A DNA stretch of 16,125 nt from Clostridiales bacterium (GTDB lineage: Bacteria; Bacillota; Clostridia; Oscillospirales; CAG-272): assembly GCA_018370615.1 (NCBI GenBank), contig JAGZAC010000009.1:1-16125 (forward strand). The letters run 5' to 3'. The notes beneath the pieces were generated by a model, which was not told the DNA's origin, did no database searches, and saw nothing but the letters and a program-made list of their open reading frames with translations. Both the position numbers and the translations under genes were made by a program. Positions 14,161-16,125 of the stretch are shown one piece after another (position 1 is the first letter of the stretch; each line of letters opens with the position of its first letter).

Positions 14161-15375
14161 ATGCAGAGAAACAAACCTATTGATGCTGAAACTCTACTTT
14201 CCACCCCGCTGCCGCCGGTACGGTGGCTGATTCCCGGCCTGCTGCCCGCCGGGCTTTCCTTGTTGGCCGGTGCCAGCAAGGCAGGCAAAAGTTGGCTGTG
14301 CCTGTGGCTTTGCCTGCAGCTGGCCCGGGGCGGCGAGATCTGGGGCCGCACCACCCAGCTGCAGACTGTACTGTACCTCTGTCTGGAGGACACCTACGCC
14401 CGCATCCAGGGGCGTTTGTTCCGCCTCACCGAGGAACCCGTTCCCAGCCGGTTGTACTTCTAGACCGGAAGCTGCGCCATCGGGGACGGGCTGGAACTCC
14501 AGATCGAGAAATTACTGTCCCAACGCCCCGAAACCGGGCTGGTGGTTATCGACACCTTGCAGAAGGTCCGCACCGCTGACCCGAACAACGGCGCTTACGC
14601 CAGCGATTACCAGGATATGAGCGCGCTGAAATTCCTGGCGGACCGCCGCGGCATCGGGTTGCTGCTGGTGCATCATCTGCGCAAACAGGGCGCATCCGAC
14701 CCGTTCCAGCAGATTTCCGGGTCCAACGGCCTGATGGGTGCCGCCGACACCATCTGGCTGCTGCAGCGCCAGCGGATGAGCGACACGGCCCGGCTGCTGG
14801 TGACAGGCCGTGACATGGACAGCTGCACCCTCCACCTGCAAACCCGGGACTGCATCTGGCAGCTGTTGGAGGAGGAAACCGCCGAGGAGCAGGTCCGGAA
14901 GGCCGTTCCGGACTACCTGTGGCGGGCGGCGGACTTTGTCCGGCGCGCCGACAGCTGGACAGGCACCGCCACCGAACTGCTGACCGCCGCGAGCATCACT
15001 GAGGTGCAGCCCAACCAGTTCACACGCAAACTGGTGGAGCACTTCTACACGGTGTTTGCCCCGCAGGGCATCCGCTACCAGTCCCGGCGCACCTCCAACA
15101 CCCGGCTGTTGTGCTTCATCTGTGACGGGGATGACGGTCATGACGGTAGTGACGATGATACCGCCAGATCCCCTTTACCGTCTGGTACGGCACCGGCTGG
15201 TGAAGAGGGTGCGGCCCCCGTACCGTCATCATCGTCATCACCGTCACCGGGGCCGCATCACGGTAGCGAGCATGGGCTTTGTGTTGCCGACGGGCAACCC
15301 TTCGCCGCGGCGGACACCGCCGCTCCTACGGGGACGACCCCGAACCCCGTAATCTCACGGGAGGCTGCCTCGTGA
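14161..15375 (+). pseudogene. RepA-like replication ATPase with an in-frame amber codon
   Basis: A RecA/KaiC-like ATPase of the plasmid RepA helicase type, expected to unwind or load at the element's origin. The frame starts at ATG 14161 (AAGGAGG eight bases upstream). Walker A GASKAGKS is at residues 37-44, VLYLCLEDTYARIQGRLFRL at about 76-95, Walker B LVVIDTLQKVR after codon 120, and LLLVHHLRKQG further on. At codon 101 (14461-14463) the frame has TAG, yet homology-like sequence continues in the same frame without shift to TGA 15373-15375. The amber could be a C-to-T change of a CAG codon. Both halves look intact otherwise. A downstream GTG at 14542 has no ribosome site. Most likely a nonsense-inactivated gene; amber readthrough is the alternative. 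The C-terminal tail is acidic and serine-rich. Confidence 0.8.
15123..15249. repeat. TGACGGT-type repeats forming inverted clusters in the repA tail
   Basis: The left cluster (about 15123-15158) contains TGACGG units in direct orientation at about 9-bp steps. The right cluster (15221-15249) contains ACCGTCA and CGTCATC units in inverse orientation, so the two form an imperfect inverted repeat of about 25 bp separated by about 60 bp. In the RepA frame they encode acidic DDGHDGSDDD and a Ser-Pro run. They could be binding sites embedded in the coding sequence, or merely low-complexity coding. Confidence 0.45.
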
Positions 15376-15641
15376 GAAACCGCACCGTGGGTATCAACGT
15401 GCGGGTGACACCGGCTGAAAAGCGCCGGATGGAATCCGCCGCCCGGCGCTGCGGTCTGACGCTGTCGGAATATCTCCGGCAGCAGGCACTGGGGTACACA
15501 CCGCAGTTTCATCCGCCCGCGTCTTTGTTTTCCGCTTTTGAAGAACTGGACGCACTGGCGGACCGTCTGCCGCCCGGGGACGCGCTCCCCTGCCGGACGG
15601 CAACAGACCAGATCCGGGATGCCCTGCTGCCGAAGGAGTAA
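15372..15641 (+). CDS. MobC-like relaxosome accessory protein (ribbon-helix-helix)
   Basis: An 89-aa basic protein resembling plasmid mobilisation proteins that bind oriT and help the relaxase nick. RNRTVGINVRVTPAEKRRME has the strand plus helix of a ribbon-helix-helix fold, followed by AARRCGLTLSEYLRQQALGY, the typical second helix (S-E-Y-L-R) of MobC-like proteins. The start is GTG at 15372, with GGGAGG seven bases before it. It overlaps the TGA of the RepA-like gene in the sequence GTGA, so translation would be coupled to RepA readthrough or termination at 15375. A longer frame from 15279 is not supported. It lies directly upstream of the relaxase frame. Confidence 0.8.
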   Translation: MRNRTVGINVRVTPAEKRRMESAARRCGLTLSEYLRQQALGYTPQFHPPASLFSAFEELDALADRLPPGDALPCRTATDQIRDALLPKE

Positions 15642-15644
15642 TCC

Positions 15645-16125
15645 CTGGCCGTCACCAAGATCTGGCCGGTGCGGGACAACCTGCGCCGGGTGGTGGACTA
15701 TGCCGCCAACCCGGAGAAAACCGAATACGGTGCCCTGTCCCAGGCGCTGCACTACGCCGGGAACGACGCCAAGACCACCTTACCAGAAAGCGCAAAACTA
15801 GTGAGCGGCATCCACTGCCGCCCCGAAACCGCCTGGGCGGATATGCAGGCGGTGCAGCGGAAGTTCGGCAAGACCGAGGGCGTGGTGGCGATGCACGCCT
15901 ACCAGAGTTTCCAGCCCGGCGAGGTAACCCCGGAACAGTGCAACGCCATCGGGGTGGAGCTGGCCCGGATCGCCGCCTATCTCCACGACATCGGCAACCT
16001 GGTCAACCGGGTGGACCACTCTCAGTCCGGCGCCGTCATGGCCTGGAGCATCCTCAACGACATGGGATGCGACCCGGCCGAAATCGCCACCATCGTCACC
16101 GCCATCGGCAACCACGACGAGGGCA
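15645..16125 (+). pseudogene. Relaxase N-terminus fused in frame to an HD phosphohydrolase domain
   Basis: The frame reads AVTKIWPVRDNLRRVVDYAA, then NPEKTEY..ALHYAGNDAKTTL and LVSGIHCRPETAW. These are hallmarks of MobA/VirD2-type relaxases of Firmicute mobilisable elements, which nick oriT. The codon at the expected start, six bases after AAGGAG, is CTG rather than ATG. After about 108 codons (ELAR, 15968) the relaxase homology stops. The frame continues as IAAYLHDIGNLVNR, VDHSQSGAVMAW and TAIGNHDEG: an HD-domain metal-dependent phosphohydrolase (HD in LHDIGN). The relaxase catalytic histidine cluster is not reached. The gene runs off the window. Either a deletion or recombination between two genes, or an assembly chimera. 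The product would not be a working relaxase. Confidence 0.75.

Noticed and set aside
14223..14620. Alternative-frame ORFs over the first part of the RepA-like gene
   Set aside because: The Walker A and other ATPase motifs lie in the frame starting at 14161. The other frames are Arg/Pro-rich GC shadows and do not explain the TAG by frameshift.
15258..15752. Minus-strand ORF over the repA end, mobC and relaxase start
   Set aside because: Opposite three plus-strand genes with coupled starts and family motifs. No ribosome site or recognisable motif.

Overview
The window looks like a defence and mobilisation island from a gut Clostridia-type Firmicute (Oscillospiraceae or Faecalibacterium/Subdoligranulum-like). 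This is inferred from the strong AGGAGG ribosome binding sites, the moderately GC-rich core genes, and recognisable families: an XRE regulator ending in an EWK..WP motif, a small excisionase-type HTH protein, a RepA-like ATPase, a MobC-like protein and a relaxase N-terminus. The taxonomic call is inference. No integrase, rRNA, tRNA or CRISPR array was seen.

Layout. (1) 1-150 is a mosaic edge; on the minus strand it reads like an internal piece of an SRAP/YedK-type protein. (2) 153-2385, minus strand: a two-gene operon of an unknown 192-aa protein and a YobI-family membrane P-loop NTPase that appears to lack its C-terminal half. It is driven by a good promoter carrying a 21-bp-phased direct repeat. 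(3) 2487-3589, plus strand: a possible 97-aa protein and a flavodoxin-family protein. (4) 4006-10652, plus strand: a type I restriction-modification operon in the order hsdR, zinc-ribbon protein, hsdS, three-helix membrane protein, hsdM. The two extra genes and hsdS are AT-rich, while hsdR and hsdM are GC-rich. It ends at a strong terminator. (5) 10803-12685, minus strand: a translationally coupled rloA-rloB pair (ABC-type ATPase plus a TOPRIM-like protein), convergent with the hsd operon. (6) 12943-13455, minus strand: an XRE regulator whose -35 box lies in a palindrome. Divergent from it are a 90-aa HTH protein, three 21-bp palindromes spaced exactly 42 bp apart, and a RepA-like ATPase with an in-frame amber codon. 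(7) 15372-16125, plus strand: a MobC-like protein, then a relaxase N-terminus that begins at CTG and runs in frame into an HD-phosphohydrolase domain at about 15969.

How it fits together. Type I restriction-modification would act on incoming unmethylated DNA. RloAB resembles ATPase-nuclease defence pairs and sits where 'restriction-linked ORFs' classically sit. The YobI NTPase and the membrane and zinc proteins are plausible further defence parts. The mobilisation module shows three separate lesions or oddities: the repA amber, the missing relaxase ATG, and the relaxase-HD chimera. The simplest reading is a formerly mobile element that has lost autonomous transfer and kept its defence cargo.

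The most novel-looking signal is the phased palindrome array at 13923-14027. The most interesting gene-level candidates are the two unknown genes embedded in the hsd operon.
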